A stretch of 64,000 bases of DNA from Subtercola frigoramans (GTDB lineage: Bacteria > Actinomycetota > Actinomycetes > Actinomycetales > Microbacteriaceae), in assembly GCF_016907385.1 (NCBI RefSeq), contig NZ_JAFBBU010000001.1, positions 3,038,001-3,102,000 of the forward strand. Direction: 5' to 3'. The translations under genes and the position numbers were made by a program. The notes under the pieces are model-generated. The model was not told the origin of the DNA, ran no database searches, and saw nothing but the letters and a program-made list of their open reading frames with translations. Positions within the stretch are counted from its first letter, which is position 1, and each line of letters starts with the position of its first letter. Below are positions 18,485-26,816 of the stretch, one piece after another.

Positions 18485-19276
18485 CTAGATCGGTGTGACA
18501 TACGCAGCGCTGATACCGCCGTCGACCATGAACGTCGAGGCGGTGATGAACGAGGCGTCGTCGCTGGCGAGGAACGCGACCGCTGCCGCGAGTTCGTCTG
18601 GTTCGGCGAACCGCCCGGTCGGAACGTGCACCAGTCGCCGGGCCGCGCGCTCCGGGTCCTTCGCGAAGAGCTCCTGCAACAGCGGCGTGTTCACCGGCCC
18701 CGGGCACAGGGCATTGACGCGGATCCCTTGACGGGCGAATTGCACACCGAGCTCGCGGGTCATGGCGAGCACGCCACCCTTCGATGCCGTGTAGGAGATC
18801 TGCGAGGTCGCCGACCCGAGCACGGCCACGAATGACGCGGTGTTGATGATCGAGCCGCTCTGTTGGGCGACCATGTGGCGAAGTGCCGCTCGCGAGCACA
18901 GGTACACCGATTTGAGGTTCACGTCTTGCACCTTCTCCCACGCCGGAAGTTCCGTGGTCTCGATCGAATCGTCGTCGGGCGGCGAGATCCCGGCGTTGTT
19001 GAAGGCGATGTCGACGGAACCGTAGGTCTGGTTGGTGGTGTCGAAGAGGTGGTTGACCTCCGCTTCGTCGGTGACATCGACCCGCAGGAACAGTCCACCG
19101 ACTTCCGCAGCAGCCGCCGGGCCTGCGACCTCATCGCGGTCGGCGATTACCACGGTGGCTCCTTCAGCTGCGAACCGGCGTGCGGTCGCAAGGCCGATTC
19201 CGCTTGCACCGCCGGTGATGACGGCGATCTTGCCGGCGAGTCGCTGGGTGAGATCGATGGGTGTGATCCGGGTCAT
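18485..19276 (-). CDS. Short-chain dehydrogenase/reductase
   Basis: Classical SDR, 263 aa from the ATG at 19276 (AAGGAG 6 nt upstream). NAD(P) motif VITGGASGIGLATARRF at about residues 17-33, NNAG at about 91-94, a Ser in INTASFVAV, catalytic YTASK and the ending LVDGGISAAYV. An Asp after the second strand (IADRDE) suggests NAD(H) preference. The operon context suggests oxidation of an alcohol, possibly gamma-glutamylethanolamide, to its aldehyde for the ALDH encoded upstream; annotation as a 3-oxoacyl-ACP reductase would be generic. It starts 111 bp after the ALDH gene, across a palindromic repeat. Confidence 0.88.
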   Translation of the reverse strand: MTRITPIDLTQRLAGKIAVITGGASGIGLATARRFAAEGATVVIADRDEVAGPAAAAEVGGLFLRVDVTDEAEVNHLFDTTNQTYGSVDIAFNNAGISPPDDDSIETTELPAWEKVQDVNLKSVYLCSRAALRHMVAQQSGSIINTASFVAVLGSATSQISYTASKGGVLAMTRELGVQFARQGIRVNALCPGPVNTPLLQELFAKDPERAARRLVHVPTGRFAEPDELAAAVAFLASDDASFITASTFMVDGGISAAYVTPI

Positions 19277-19337
19277 GGATTCTCCTTGAGGAGTTGAGGG
19301 GCGAAAGAGGAAAACAGGCACTGGATCAGGGTCGGAG

Positions 19338-19380
19338 GCGGGTTTCGATACGCTCCTGGGGAGCTACTCAACCAGCGGGG
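19338..19380. repeat. REP-like palindrome (copy c)
   Basis: Single copy GGTTTCGATACGCTCC-tggg-GAGCTACTCAACCAGCG in the gap between the aldehyde dehydrogenase and SDR genes, with an 8-bp inner stem-like core. Same family as the copies at 8275, 9438, 32656 and 61907. Confidence 0.72.
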
Positions 19381-19387
19381 GCGGGTC

Positions 19388-20752
19388 TCAGAGGTCATCG
19401 ACGGCCAGGAACACGTTCTTCGTCTCGGTGAAGGCGAGCGCGGCATCCGGCCCAAGCTCGCGGCCGAGGCCTGACTGTTTGAAGCCGCCGAACGGGGTGG
19501 AATACCGAACTGACGAATTCGAGTTGACCGAGAGATTGCCCGACTCCACAGCGCGGGAGACCCGGATGGCGCGGCTGACGTCACGCGTCCAGATCGAGCC
19601 ACTCAGCCCATACTCGCTCGCGTTGGCGAGTTCGATCGCGTCGGCCTCGTCGTCGAAGGGGAGAACTGAGACCACGGGGCCGAAGATCTCCTCCGTCGCC
19701 GCCCGAGAGTTGCGTTCGGGGGTGAGCACGGTGGGCGCGAACCAGAACCCCGCGCCTGCCGGGGCCGACCCGCGAAACGCCAGTGTGGAATCGTCGGGCA
19801 GGTAGCTCTCGACCTTCGCCAGATGCTCCGCAGAGACCAAGGGCCCCATATCGGTGCTCTCAGACGTCGGGTCGCCGACTGCGACGGCCGCGACGGCCGG
19901 TTCGAGCAACTCGAGGAAGCGGTCATAGACACCACGCTCGACAAGGATCCGGCTTCGGGCGCAGCAGTCCTGGCCCGAGTTCTCGAACACGGCACCCGGG
20001 GCCGAAGCTGCGGCTCTTTCGAGGTCGGAGTCGGCGAAGACGATGTTCGCGCTCTTACCCCCGAGTTCGAGGGTGACACGCTTGACCTGCTCCGAGCATC
20101 CGGCCATGATGCGCTTGCCGACAGCAGTCGAGCCCGTGAACATCACCTTGCGGACCGCTTCGTGGGTGACGAACCGGTTGCCGACGACAGTACCTCTGCC
20201 CGGGAGCACCTGGAACAGGCCTTCTGGCAGCCCTGACTGCACACCGAGCTCTGCCAGGCGCATCGAGGTGAGCGGGGTCCATTCGGCCGGCTTCAGAACC
20301 ACGGCGTTGCCTGCCGCGAGGGCGGGAGCGAACCCCCACGACGCGATCGTCATCGGGTAGTTCCACGGGGTGATGACGCCGACGACGCCAAGAGGCTCTG
20401 CGAAGGTGATGTCGATGCCGCCGGCCACCGGAATCTGTGAGCCGAAGAGCCGTTCGGGCGCGCCCGCGTAGTAGTTCAGCACGTCGCGCACGTGTCCCGC
20501 CTCCCACCGCGAGAGAGCGATCGGATGCCCGGAGTTGCGTGTCTCAAGCTGAGCCAGGTTCTCGGCGTCGGCGTCGACGGTGGCCGCAAAAGCCCGGAGA
20601 GCGGCCGCCCGCTCGACCGGCGCGAGCCTCGCCCATCGGCGCTGGGCATGCCGCGCGCGGTCGATGGCTTCATCCACCTGCTCGATCTCGAGCTGCTCAA
20701 CCGACTGCACCACAGTCTCGTCGGCGGGGTTGAGAAGGGTGAAAGCGGTCAT
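19388..20752 (-). CDS. NAD(P)-dependent aldehyde dehydrogenase
   Basis: 454 aa, slightly short at the N-terminus for the ALDH superfamily. Seen: TPWNYPMTIASW, KPAEWTPLTSM, FTGSTAVGKRI, LELGGKSANIVF (catalytic Glu), GQDCCARSRI (catalytic Cys; two adjacent cysteines) and EIFGPVVSVLPF. AGGA lies 8 nt before the ATG, which overlaps the stop of the upstream hydrolase gene by 4 bp. In this operon it most likely oxidises a gamma-glutamyl-aminoaldehyde to the acid, as PuuC does for gamma-glutamyl-aminobutyraldehyde. The exact substrate is not shown by the sequence. Confidence 0.9.
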   Translation of the reverse strand: MTAFTLLNPADETVVQSVEQLEIEQVDEAIDRARHAQRRWARLAPVERAAALRAFAATVDADAENLAQLETRNSGHPIALSRWEAGHVRDVLNYYAGAPERLFGSQIPVAGGIDITFAEPLGVVGVITPWNYPMTIASWGFAPALAAGNAVVLKPAEWTPLTSMRLAELGVQSGLPEGLFQVLPGRGTVVGNRFVTHEAVRKVMFTGSTAVGKRIMAGCSEQVKRVTLELGGKSANIVFADSDLERAAASAPGAVFENSGQDCCARSRILVERGVYDRFLELLEPAVAAVAVGDPTSESTDMGPLVSAEHLAKVESYLPDDSTLAFRGSAPAGAGFWFAPTVLTPERNSRAATEEIFGPVVSVLPFDDEADAIELANASEYGLSGSIWTRDVSRAIRVSRAVESGNLSVNSNSSVRYSTPFGGFKQSGLGRELGPDAALAFTETKNVFLAVDDL

Positions 20753-21513
20753 GGGGCTTCCTGGGTCGAGATAGCGTCGCGGTAGTCACGCGCTGCGTCG
20801 ACGAGCCCGGCGAAGAGCCGCAGATCATCGGGCGACTCTTCGGGGTGCCATTGCACAGCGACGGCGAACGATGAGCCCTCGAGCTCGACGGCCTCGACGA
20901 CGCCGTCATCGGTTGCCGCCGTGACTCGCAGGCCATCACCCACCCTGTCGATCGACTGGTGGTGATAGACCGGCACCTCGAGCGACGCGGCATCGGGCAG
21001 CATACTGGCGAGTTTCGAGGTGGGATCGATGTCGACGGGCACGGTGGTGAATTTGCCTCCACCCAGTTGATACCTCGAGCTGCCGACCAGGTCGGGCAGG
21101 TGCTGGTTGAGCGTGCCGCCGAGGGCGACGTTCAGCACCTGCGCCCCGCGACAGATGCCGAGAAAGGGCAACTCGCGTTCGAGAGCGCCCAGGACGAGGG
21201 CCTGCTCCCAGGCATCGCGGTCACGACGGGGTGAATCGGTCGATGGATGCGCCTGCTGCCCATACAGCGCTGGGTCGATATCTTTTCCTCCAGTGATGAT
21301 GAGCCCGTCGAGCGTGTCGAGCACCCGGCCGGCGATCGTCGCAGAGGCCGGTTGCGGCGGCAGTAGCACGGCGATGCCGCCAGCCCGGTTCACTGCGTCG
21401 AAGTAGACCTTGGGCAGGAAGGCCGCCTGTACGTCCCACACCCCGGTCCGTGCCTGCTCGAGGTACGTGGTGAGGCCGATGATGGGCGCGCTGACCCGGC
21501 TGCGATCACCCAC
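20749..21513 (-). CDS. Class I GATase-like gamma-glutamyl hydrolase (PuuD type)
   Basis: Hydrolase of the peptidase C26 family that cleaves the gamma-glutamyl group from a gamma-glutamyl amino acid, returning glutamate. 254 aa from the GTG at 21513. The nucleophile lies in FLGICRGAQVLNVALGG; the His-Glu pair is in VQWHPEES. DGLIITGGKDIDP and the HQSIDRVGDG loop fit PuuD-like enzymes. An earlier TTG at 21558 would overlap the upstream ligase gene by 14 bp and add 15 residues; the GTG gives the usual short lead before APIIGLTTY. The downstream ALDH gene overlaps by 4 bp. Confidence 0.88.
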   Translation of the reverse strand: MGDRSRVSAPIIGLTTYLEQARTGVWDVQAAFLPKVYFDAVNRAGGIAVLLPPQPASATIAGRVLDTLDGLIITGGKDIDPALYGQQAHPSTDSPRRDRDAWEQALVLGALERELPFLGICRGAQVLNVALGGTLNQHLPDLVGSSRYQLGGGKFTTVPVDIDPTSKLASMLPDAASLEVPVYHHQSIDRVGDGLRVTAATDDGVVEAVELEGSSFAVAVQWHPEESPDDLRLFAGLVDAARDYRDAISTQEAP

Positions 21514-21544
21514 TTCGCCGCCGAAACTGTTCTCAAGGGTGGAA

Positions 21545-22912
21545 CTAGAGTCTTTCAAAACCGCGCACTCTCTCCCAGTCGGTCACCGCGGCGTCGTAGG
21601 CGGCGATCTCCACGCGGGCATTGTTCACGTAGTGGTCGACGACCTCGTCACCGAACGCAGCGCGAGCGATCGCCGATTCGGCGAAGAGCGCCACCGCCTC
21701 ACGAAGCGTCGTCGGTACCCGCGGAGCCTGGCCGGTATACGCATTCCCAGAGGTGAGTGGCTCGAGTTCGAGCTCGTTCTCCATCCCGTAAAGCCCGCCT
21801 GCGATGAGGGCAGCGACGGCGAGATACTGGTTGACGTCTCCCCCCGGCACACGGTTCTCAACGCGCATACCGAGCCCGTGACCCACGACCCGGAGCGAGC
21901 ATGTGCGGTTGTCGAGCCCCCACGCCACCGCCGTGGGGGCGAAGCTGCCGTCGACGTACCGCTTGTACGAGTTGATGTTGGGCGCGAAGAGCAGTGTGAG
22001 CTCGCGCATCGTCTTCAGCTGGCCGGCCAGAAAGTGTTCGAAGAGCTTCGACATACCATTGGGGCGTTCCTTGTCGGCGAACACCGCCAACCCGTCCGAG
22101 CCCCGCAGGCTGATGTGGATGTGGCACGAATTGCCCTCGCGCTCATTGAACTTCGCCATGAATGTGAGCGATTTTCCGTGCTTGTCGGCGATCTCTTTCG
22201 CACCGTTCTTGTAGATCGAGTGGTTGTCACACGTGACGAGCGCGTCGGCGTACCGGAAAGCGATCTCCTGCTGGCCGAGGTTGCACTCGCCCTTCACACC
22301 CTCGCAGTACATGCCTGCGCCATCCATCGACACCCGGATGTCACGCAGAAGGGGTTCCATGCGAGTACTCGCCAGCAGCGCATAGTCGATGTTGTAGTCG
22401 CTGGCCGGCGTGAGGCCGACGTAGCCCTTCGCCCACGCGTCACGATAGCTGTCGTCGAACACGATGAACTCGAGTTCGGTGCCGACGAACGCACCCAATC
22501 CCCGTTCGGCGAGGCGCGCCAGCTGGTCCTTCAGAATCTGGCGAGGCGACTGGATGACCGGGGTCTCATCGAGCCAGTGCAGATCGGCCGTCACCAGAGC
22601 CGTGCCCGCCAGCCACGGCGCGAGTCGAAGTGTCGAGAAATCCGGAATCATCGCCATGTCACCGTAGCCGCGCTCCCAACTGGAGATGGCGTAGCCGTCG
22701 ACGGTATTCATCTCCACGTCGACGGCGAGCAGGTAGTTGCAGCACTCTGCGCCGTGCGAGGCCACGTCTTCGACGAAGAGCCTGGCAGACACCCGCTTGC
22801 CGACCAGACGGCCCTGCATGTCGGTGAACGCGACGATCACCGTGTCGATCTCTTTCGCGGCCACCAGATCGGAGAGCGACTCCATCGTGAGATTTCCTGC
22901 ACCCGATGACAT
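21545..22912 (-). CDS. Glutamine-synthetase-like gamma-glutamyl-amine ligase (GlnA4/PuuA type)
   Basis: 455 aa ATP-dependent ligase of the glutamine synthetase superfamily, expected to join glutamate to an amine rather than ammonia. Seen: GTELEFIVFDD (metal-binding Glu), CEGVKGECNLGQQEIAFRYAD, SCHIHISL, NRTCSLRVVG (glutamate-binding Arg) and ENRVPGGDVNQYLA. The start ATG at 22912 has GGAG close upstream. It heads an operon with the hydrolase, ALDH, SDR and FadR genes and diverges from an amine permease, which argues against a role in general ammonium assimilation. Length and motifs match Streptomyces GlnA3/GlnA4 and E. coli PuuA; which amine is used cannot be read directly. Confidence 0.9.
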   Translation of the reverse strand: MSSGAGNLTMESLSDLVAAKEIDTVIVAFTDMQGRLVGKRVSARLFVEDVASHGAECCNYLLAVDVEMNTVDGYAISSWERGYGDMAMIPDFSTLRLAPWLAGTALVTADLHWLDETPVIQSPRQILKDQLARLAERGLGAFVGTELEFIVFDDSYRDAWAKGYVGLTPASDYNIDYALLASTRMEPLLRDIRVSMDGAGMYCEGVKGECNLGQQEIAFRYADALVTCDNHSIYKNGAKEIADKHGKSLTFMAKFNEREGNSCHIHISLRGSDGLAVFADKERPNGMSKLFEHFLAGQLKTMRELTLLFAPNINSYKRYVDGSFAPTAVAWGLDNRTCSLRVVGHGLGMRVENRVPGGDVNQYLAVAALIAGGLYGMENELELEPLTSGNAYTGQAPRVPTTLREAVALFAESAIARAAFGDEVVDHYVNNARVEIAAYDAAVTDWERVRGFERL

Positions 22913-22927
22913 TGTGCTCCTGTCGCC

Positions 22928-22971
22928 GCGCACGGACTGTGCGCAGATTTGCCGAGCTCGAGTTAACGAGC
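22928..22971. promoter_or_regulatory. Two candidate operator palindromes in the divergent amine promoter region
   Basis: GCGCAC-GGACT-GTGCGC (22928-22944) and GCTCG-AGTTAA-CGAGC (22956-22971) lie between the ligase and permease genes. Either could bind the FadR-type regulator encoded at the end of the operon. Assigned from symmetry and position only. Confidence 0.4.
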
Positions 22972-23012
22972 AATTTACATCCAAAGGTAGACTCAGCATA
23001 CCTATAGACCGC

Positions 23013-23024
23013 TACTGTATGGCC
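23013..23024 (+). promoter_or_regulatory. -10 element TACTGT, probable leaderless permease start
   Basis: TACTGT (23013-23018) is followed by 6 nt and ATG at 23025. There is no Shine-Dalgarno sequence. The in-frame ATG at 23019 directly abuts the element, so 23025 is preferred. Confidence 0.45.
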
Positions 23025-24614
23025 ATGACTGATTCAAGCAGCGTTTCGGGTGTCACGTACACACAGGCGAGCGCAGGGTATTTCGAAAAGCGAAGCCTGA
23101 AGCGAACCGCCGGGTTCTGGGGCATCTGGGGAATGGGCATCGCCGCCGTCATCTCCGGCGACTTCTCGGGATGGAACGTCGGCCTCAGCACCACAGGATG
23201 GGGCGGCCTGCTGATCGCCACGATCATCATCATCATCATGTACTTCACCATGATCTTCTCGATCGGCGAGATGTCGGCGGCAATGCCGCACACAGGGGGC
23301 GCCTACTCCTTCTCGCGCGCAGCGATGGGCCCGTGGGGAGGTTTTGTCACCGGAATCGCCGAAACGATCGAATACGTTGTGACGACCGCGGTCGTCGTAC
23401 TGTTCTCGGCCTCATACCTCAACTCGATCGTCTCCGAGCTACTCGGTTTCGACCTGGCAGGAGACGGTTTCGCCTGGGTGTGGTGGATCGTTTTGTACGC
23501 CGTTTTCATCGGGCTGAATTCCCTCGGCGCAGCCGTCGGATTCCGCTTCGCGCTCATCGTTGCGATCATCTCGATGGGCGTCATCCTGCTGTTCGCAGTG
23601 CTGGCGTTCGCAAATAATGCTGTCGACTTCTCGCGGCTCCTCGACATCGCGCCCGCCGACGGCAACTCGACTTTCCTGCCGTTCGGTGCCGTCGGAATTC
23701 TGTTCTCGCTGCCGTTCGCTATCTGGTTCTTCCTGGGAATCGAAGAACTTCCGCTGGCGGCGGAGGAGGCTCACAACCCAACGAAGGACATACCGAAAGC
23801 GGGCGTCTGGGGCATCATCAGCCTCGCATTCTTTGGCCTGCTGATTCTCTTTCTGAACCCCGCGGTCACGGGTTCACAGGCACTGACCGTCTCGCCAGGA
23901 GACGGTGACGAGCCGCTGCTCGCCGGCTTCCGCGCATTCCTTCCCGACAACGTTGCGGCGTTGCTCGCACTCTTCGCGCTGATCGGTCTACTGGCGTCTC
24001 TCCAGGGCATCATGTTCGCCTATGGCCGAAACATGTACTCGCTCTCACGGGCCGGCTACTACCCGAAATTCCTCTCGCTCACCGGCAAGAAGCACCAGAC
24101 GCCGTGGGTGTCACTACTCGTCGGCGGGGTGATCGGGTTCGTCATCCTGATCGTGGTGGCCAAGATAATCCCCGAGGTGAACCCCGATGCGGCTGGCGCT
24201 GCGACCGGTGTCATTCTGTTCATCGCGGTCTTCGGAGCGGTGATCTCGTATGTGATGCAGATGGTCAGCTTCGTCGTGCTGCGTCGCAAGTTCCCGAACG
24301 CGAAGCGGCCGTACACGAGCCCCACCGGTGTCGCGGGGGCCGTTGTCGCGGGTCTGATCGCTGTCGCAGCGCTCATAGGAATCCTGGCGAATGCGACCTT
24401 CCAGCTCGCCGTGATCACGTTCATCGTGATTTTCGTGATCGGTCTCATCATCTTCGCGCTCGTCGGCCGCCACCGCCTCGTTCTGTCGCCCGAAGAGGAG
24501 TACGCCCTGAGCGGCGGGCTCCACGGCGACCCCGAAATCGACGGGTACGGCGGCGCCATCGAGGCGGAGATCATCGCCGAGGACCTCGACTCCAGCGGGC
24601 ATCCACGCGCGTGA
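23025..24614 (+). CDS. APC superfamily amino acid/amine permease
   Basis: 529 aa, about 12 membrane segments after a 30-residue cytosolic lead, with an acidic C-terminal tail of about 45 residues. The first helix region GFWGIWGMGIAAVISGDFSGWNVG and EMSAAMPHTGGAYSFSRAAMGPWGGF match APC carriers and resemble ethanolamine permeases; FFLGIEELPLAAEEAHNPTKDIPKA is the conserved APC loop. It diverges from the gamma-glutamyl ligase operon, so it most likely imports the amine that operon degrades. Ethanolamine or a related small amine is the best guess; the sequence does not prove it. Confidence 0.88.
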   Translation: MTDSSSVSGVTYTQASAGYFEKRSLKRTAGFWGIWGMGIAAVISGDFSGWNVGLSTTGWGGLLIATIIIIIMYFTMIFSIGEMSAAMPHTGGAYSFSRAAMGPWGGFVTGIAETIEYVVTTAVVVLFSASYLNSIVSELLGFDLAGDGFAWVWWIVLYAVFIGLNSLGAAVGFRFALIVAIISMGVILLFAVLAFANNAVDFSRLLDIAPADGNSTFLPFGAVGILFSLPFAIWFFLGIEELPLAAEEAHNPTKDIPKAGVWGIISLAFFGLLILFLNPAVTGSQALTVSPGDGDEPLLAGFRAFLPDNVAALLALFALIGLLASLQGIMFAYGRNMYSLSRAGYYPKFLSLTGKKHQTPWVSLLVGGVIGFVILIVVAKIIPEVNPDAAGAATGVILFIAVFGAVISYVMQMVSFVVLRRKFPNAKRPYTSPTGVAGAVVAGLIAVAALIGILANATFQLAVITFIVIFVIGLIIFALVGRHRLVLSPEEEYALSGGLHGDPEIDGYGGAIEAEIIAEDLDSSGHPRA

Positions 24615-24713
24615 GCGCAGCGTTCGGTCGGGTAACGCTGCGGCGTGTCACCGAGGTTCCGGGCGGAGTCGGCGCAAACTGATACAAATGTAACGCTGTG
24701 AGAGGTGCTCATC

Positions 24714-25379
24714 ATGTTCAGTTGGCGTCGTAAAGCCAAAGCCGAGCGCGAGAACGTGATCAGCTCCGAGCGTCTCCACGACCTGGTGAACCAGGCGCTG
24801 CTCAGCAACTTCGGGCCCCTCGGGTCGTACGCCATCGCGCGCCGGTCCGCCAGTGACTGCGATGACATCTTCCACACCATGCTCGCCTCCTCTGTCGCCC
24901 GCAACATCGTGTCGAGCCTGATCGAGCACAAGGTCGTCATCGTGGCAGACGCAGCACTCCCCGCGGCCGCCGACGTGGCGCAGCCGACCGCACCGAAGCC
25001 GAGTGCGCCGAAACCCGCTCCGCCGCGCCCGTCGTCATATGCACCGTTTTCGCTCGCGCCGATCGACGTCGTACCAGTGCCGCCAGACCTCGCTGCGGCC
25101 GTCTCTGAGCTCTCGCTGGGCCGCGATGTGCACGTCAGGCACGTGGCGATCACCCTCGCCACTGTGACGATCCCCGGCGAGCCCGGGCACGACGAGTCCG
25201 CGTCGCGAGCCGACGAGATGATCGCCGGGGCCGCGCGCGTCGAATCCGGCTTCGAGGCCGAACTGCCCGGCCGGACTCACGCCGACCTTGTTCTGGCTGG
25301 TCTGGCGCACGCGGAATCGGCCTACTCAGAAGACGAAGCGGTCTCCGACGGCGCTCCCGACCTCAGCATCGCGAACTGA
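24714..25379 (+). CDS. Hypothetical protein, 221 aa
   Basis: Start ATG at 24714 with GAGAGG 9 nt upstream. Residues 1-80 look structured and polar (FSWRRKAKAERENVISSERLHDLVNQALLSNFGPLGSYAIARR). Residues about 82-110 are Pro/Ala/Lys-rich (APKPSAPKPAPPRPSS) and probably form a flexible linker; the remainder is acidic. No signal peptide, membrane segment or known motif. It follows the permease by 99 bp on the same strand and converges on the glucose-6-phosphate dehydrogenase gene. Function unknown. Confidence 0.65.
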   Translation: MFSWRRKAKAERENVISSERLHDLVNQALLSNFGPLGSYAIARRSASDCDDIFHTMLASSVARNIVSSLIEHKVVIVADAALPAAADVAQPTAPKPSAPKPAPPRPSSYAPFSLAPIDVVPVPPDLAAAVSELSLGRDVHVRHVAITLATVTIPGEPGHDESASRADEMIAGAARVESGFEAELPGRTHADLVLAGLAHAESAYSEDEAVSDGAPDLSIAN

Positions 25380-25407
25380 ACCATCAGCCCAGCTGGGCAG
25401 CGACGGT

Positions 25408-26781
25408 TCAGATGCGCGGCCAGAGAGTCGGGCCCGCGCTGCCAGCGGGATAATCGTCGATCGGCACCTCGTGCTCATGCCAGGCCTTCACCACCGGGCC
25501 GACGATTCGCCAGCCCTCCACCGCGGAGTCGCCGCGCACCGACAGTGACGAGTCGCCGTCGAGGATGCCCGCCAACACTTCGCGGTAGGCCAGCAGTTGC
25601 CCGTCACCGAAGTGGGCGTCGAGGCTGATGCGCTCGAGTTCGTAGGGGTCACCAGGTCCGTTGATGTTGATCTCGAGCGACATCTCGTCGGGGGCGAGGA
25701 AGACCCGCAGCACGGTGGGGTCGTTGTGACCCTTGAGCCCGACCGGCAGCTGCCTCGCCGGGCGGAAGGTGATGACGATCTCGCGCCGGCGTTCGGCGAG
25801 CGCCTTACCCGAGCGCAGCGTGAACGGCACCCCGGCCCACCGCCAGGTGTTGATCTCGAAGGTCACCTCGGCAAGCGTCTCGGTCTCGTGGGCCGGGTCG
25901 ACACCCGGTTCGTCGACGTACGACGGCAGCTCGCGGCCCTGCACCTCGCCTGCCGTGTACCGGGCACGACGGCTCGCGGCGATCGGGTCGCCCTGCCACA
26001 CCTGGGTGGCCCGCAGCACGAGTTGTTTGGCGTCGCGCAGATCACGCGAGCCGAGGGTCGACGGTGGTTCCATGGCGACGACCGCCATGACCTGCAGCAG
26101 GTGGCTCTGGATCATGTCGACCAGCGCACCCGCTTTGTCGTAGTAGCGCGCTCGACCTTCGAGAGCGAGCTGTTCGTCGTAGATGATCTCGATCTTCTCG
26201 ACGTGCTCGGCATTCCAGACCGGTTCGAAGATACGGTTGGCGAAACGCAACCCGAGGAGGTTGAGTACGGTCGACCGGCCCAGAAAATGGTCGACCCGGT
26301 GGATCTGCTCCTCTGGTACCAGTTTCAGCAGCAGCTCGTTGAGGGCGACGGCGCTCTGCTCGTCGGTGCCGAAGGGCTTCTCGAGGGCAAGCGTCGTTCC
26401 GGCGGGCAGGGTCACTTTCTGCAGTGCCGCGCAGGCCAGAGCCGCGACAGCGGGAGGTAGTGCGAAGTAGATCGCCGGCACTCCTTCGCATGCGCCGATC
26501 AGTTTCGCGAGGTCGTCGGGCTTGGTGACGTCGACCTGGAAGTAGTGAGACCCCTCGAGGATGCCCGCGACGGTATCACCCGAAGCATTCACTTCAGCGA
26601 ACGAGGTGGTCACGACCTCGTGCCACTTCGTGTCGTCCCACTCCTCGGCACCCGCGCCGATGAGCACCATCTTCCGCTCGGGATCGGCGGTCAGAAGCTG
26701 CGCCAGGCCTGGAAGAAGCAGCCGCGCCGACAGGTCTCCACTGGCACCGAGAATGATGAGGGTGCCGATCAATTGACTCAT
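25408..26781 (-). CDS. zwf: Glucose-6-phosphate dehydrogenase
   Basis: Oxidises glucose-6-phosphate to 6-phosphogluconolactone with NADP+, the entry to the oxidative pentose phosphate pathway. 457 aa. Coenzyme motif LGASGDLSARLLLPGL (residues about 9-24) and the active-site sequence RVDHFLGRSTVLNLLGLRFAN, where the family has RIDHYLGKE: the usual Lys of that motif is replaced (Arg-Ser). LEKPFGTD is present. No opcA, tkt, tal or gnd gene adjoins, so this is a stand-alone copy and may be a second isoenzyme. The ATG at 26781 has TAGGGT 6 nt upstream and no ribosome binding site. Confidence 0.9.
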   Translation of the reverse strand: MSQLIGTLIILGASGDLSARLLLPGLAQLLTADPERKMVLIGAGAEEWDDTKWHEVVTTSFAEVNASGDTVAGILEGSHYFQVDVTKPDDLAKLIGACEGVPAIYFALPPAVAALACAALQKVTLPAGTTLALEKPFGTDEQSAVALNELLLKLVPEEQIHRVDHFLGRSTVLNLLGLRFANRIFEPVWNAEHVEKIEIIYDEQLALEGRARYYDKAGALVDMIQSHLLQVMAVVAMEPPSTLGSRDLRDAKQLVLRATQVWQGDPIAASRRARYTAGEVQGRELPSYVDEPGVDPAHETETLAEVTFEINTWRWAGVPFTLRSGKALAERRREIVITFRPARQLPVGLKGHNDPTVLRVFLAPDEMSLEININGPGDPYELERISLDAHFGDGQLLAYREVLAGILDGDSSLSVRGDSAVEGWRIVGPVVKAWHEHEVPIDDYPAGSAGPTLWPRI

Positions 26782-26793
26782 GTGATCACCCTA
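26782..26793 (-). promoter_or_regulatory. -10 element TAGGGT, probable leaderless zwf start
   Basis: On the minus strand TAGGGT (26793-26788) is followed by GATCAC and the ATG at 26781. Confidence 0.45.
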
Positions 26794-26816
26794 CCGAGCC
26801 GCGCACCCGGAACGAG

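Noticed and set aside
21410..22909. 499-codon open frame on the plus strand
   Set aside because: Antisense to the glutamine-synthetase-like gene; long antisense frames are expected in high-GC codon usage and the product shows no fold-like pattern.
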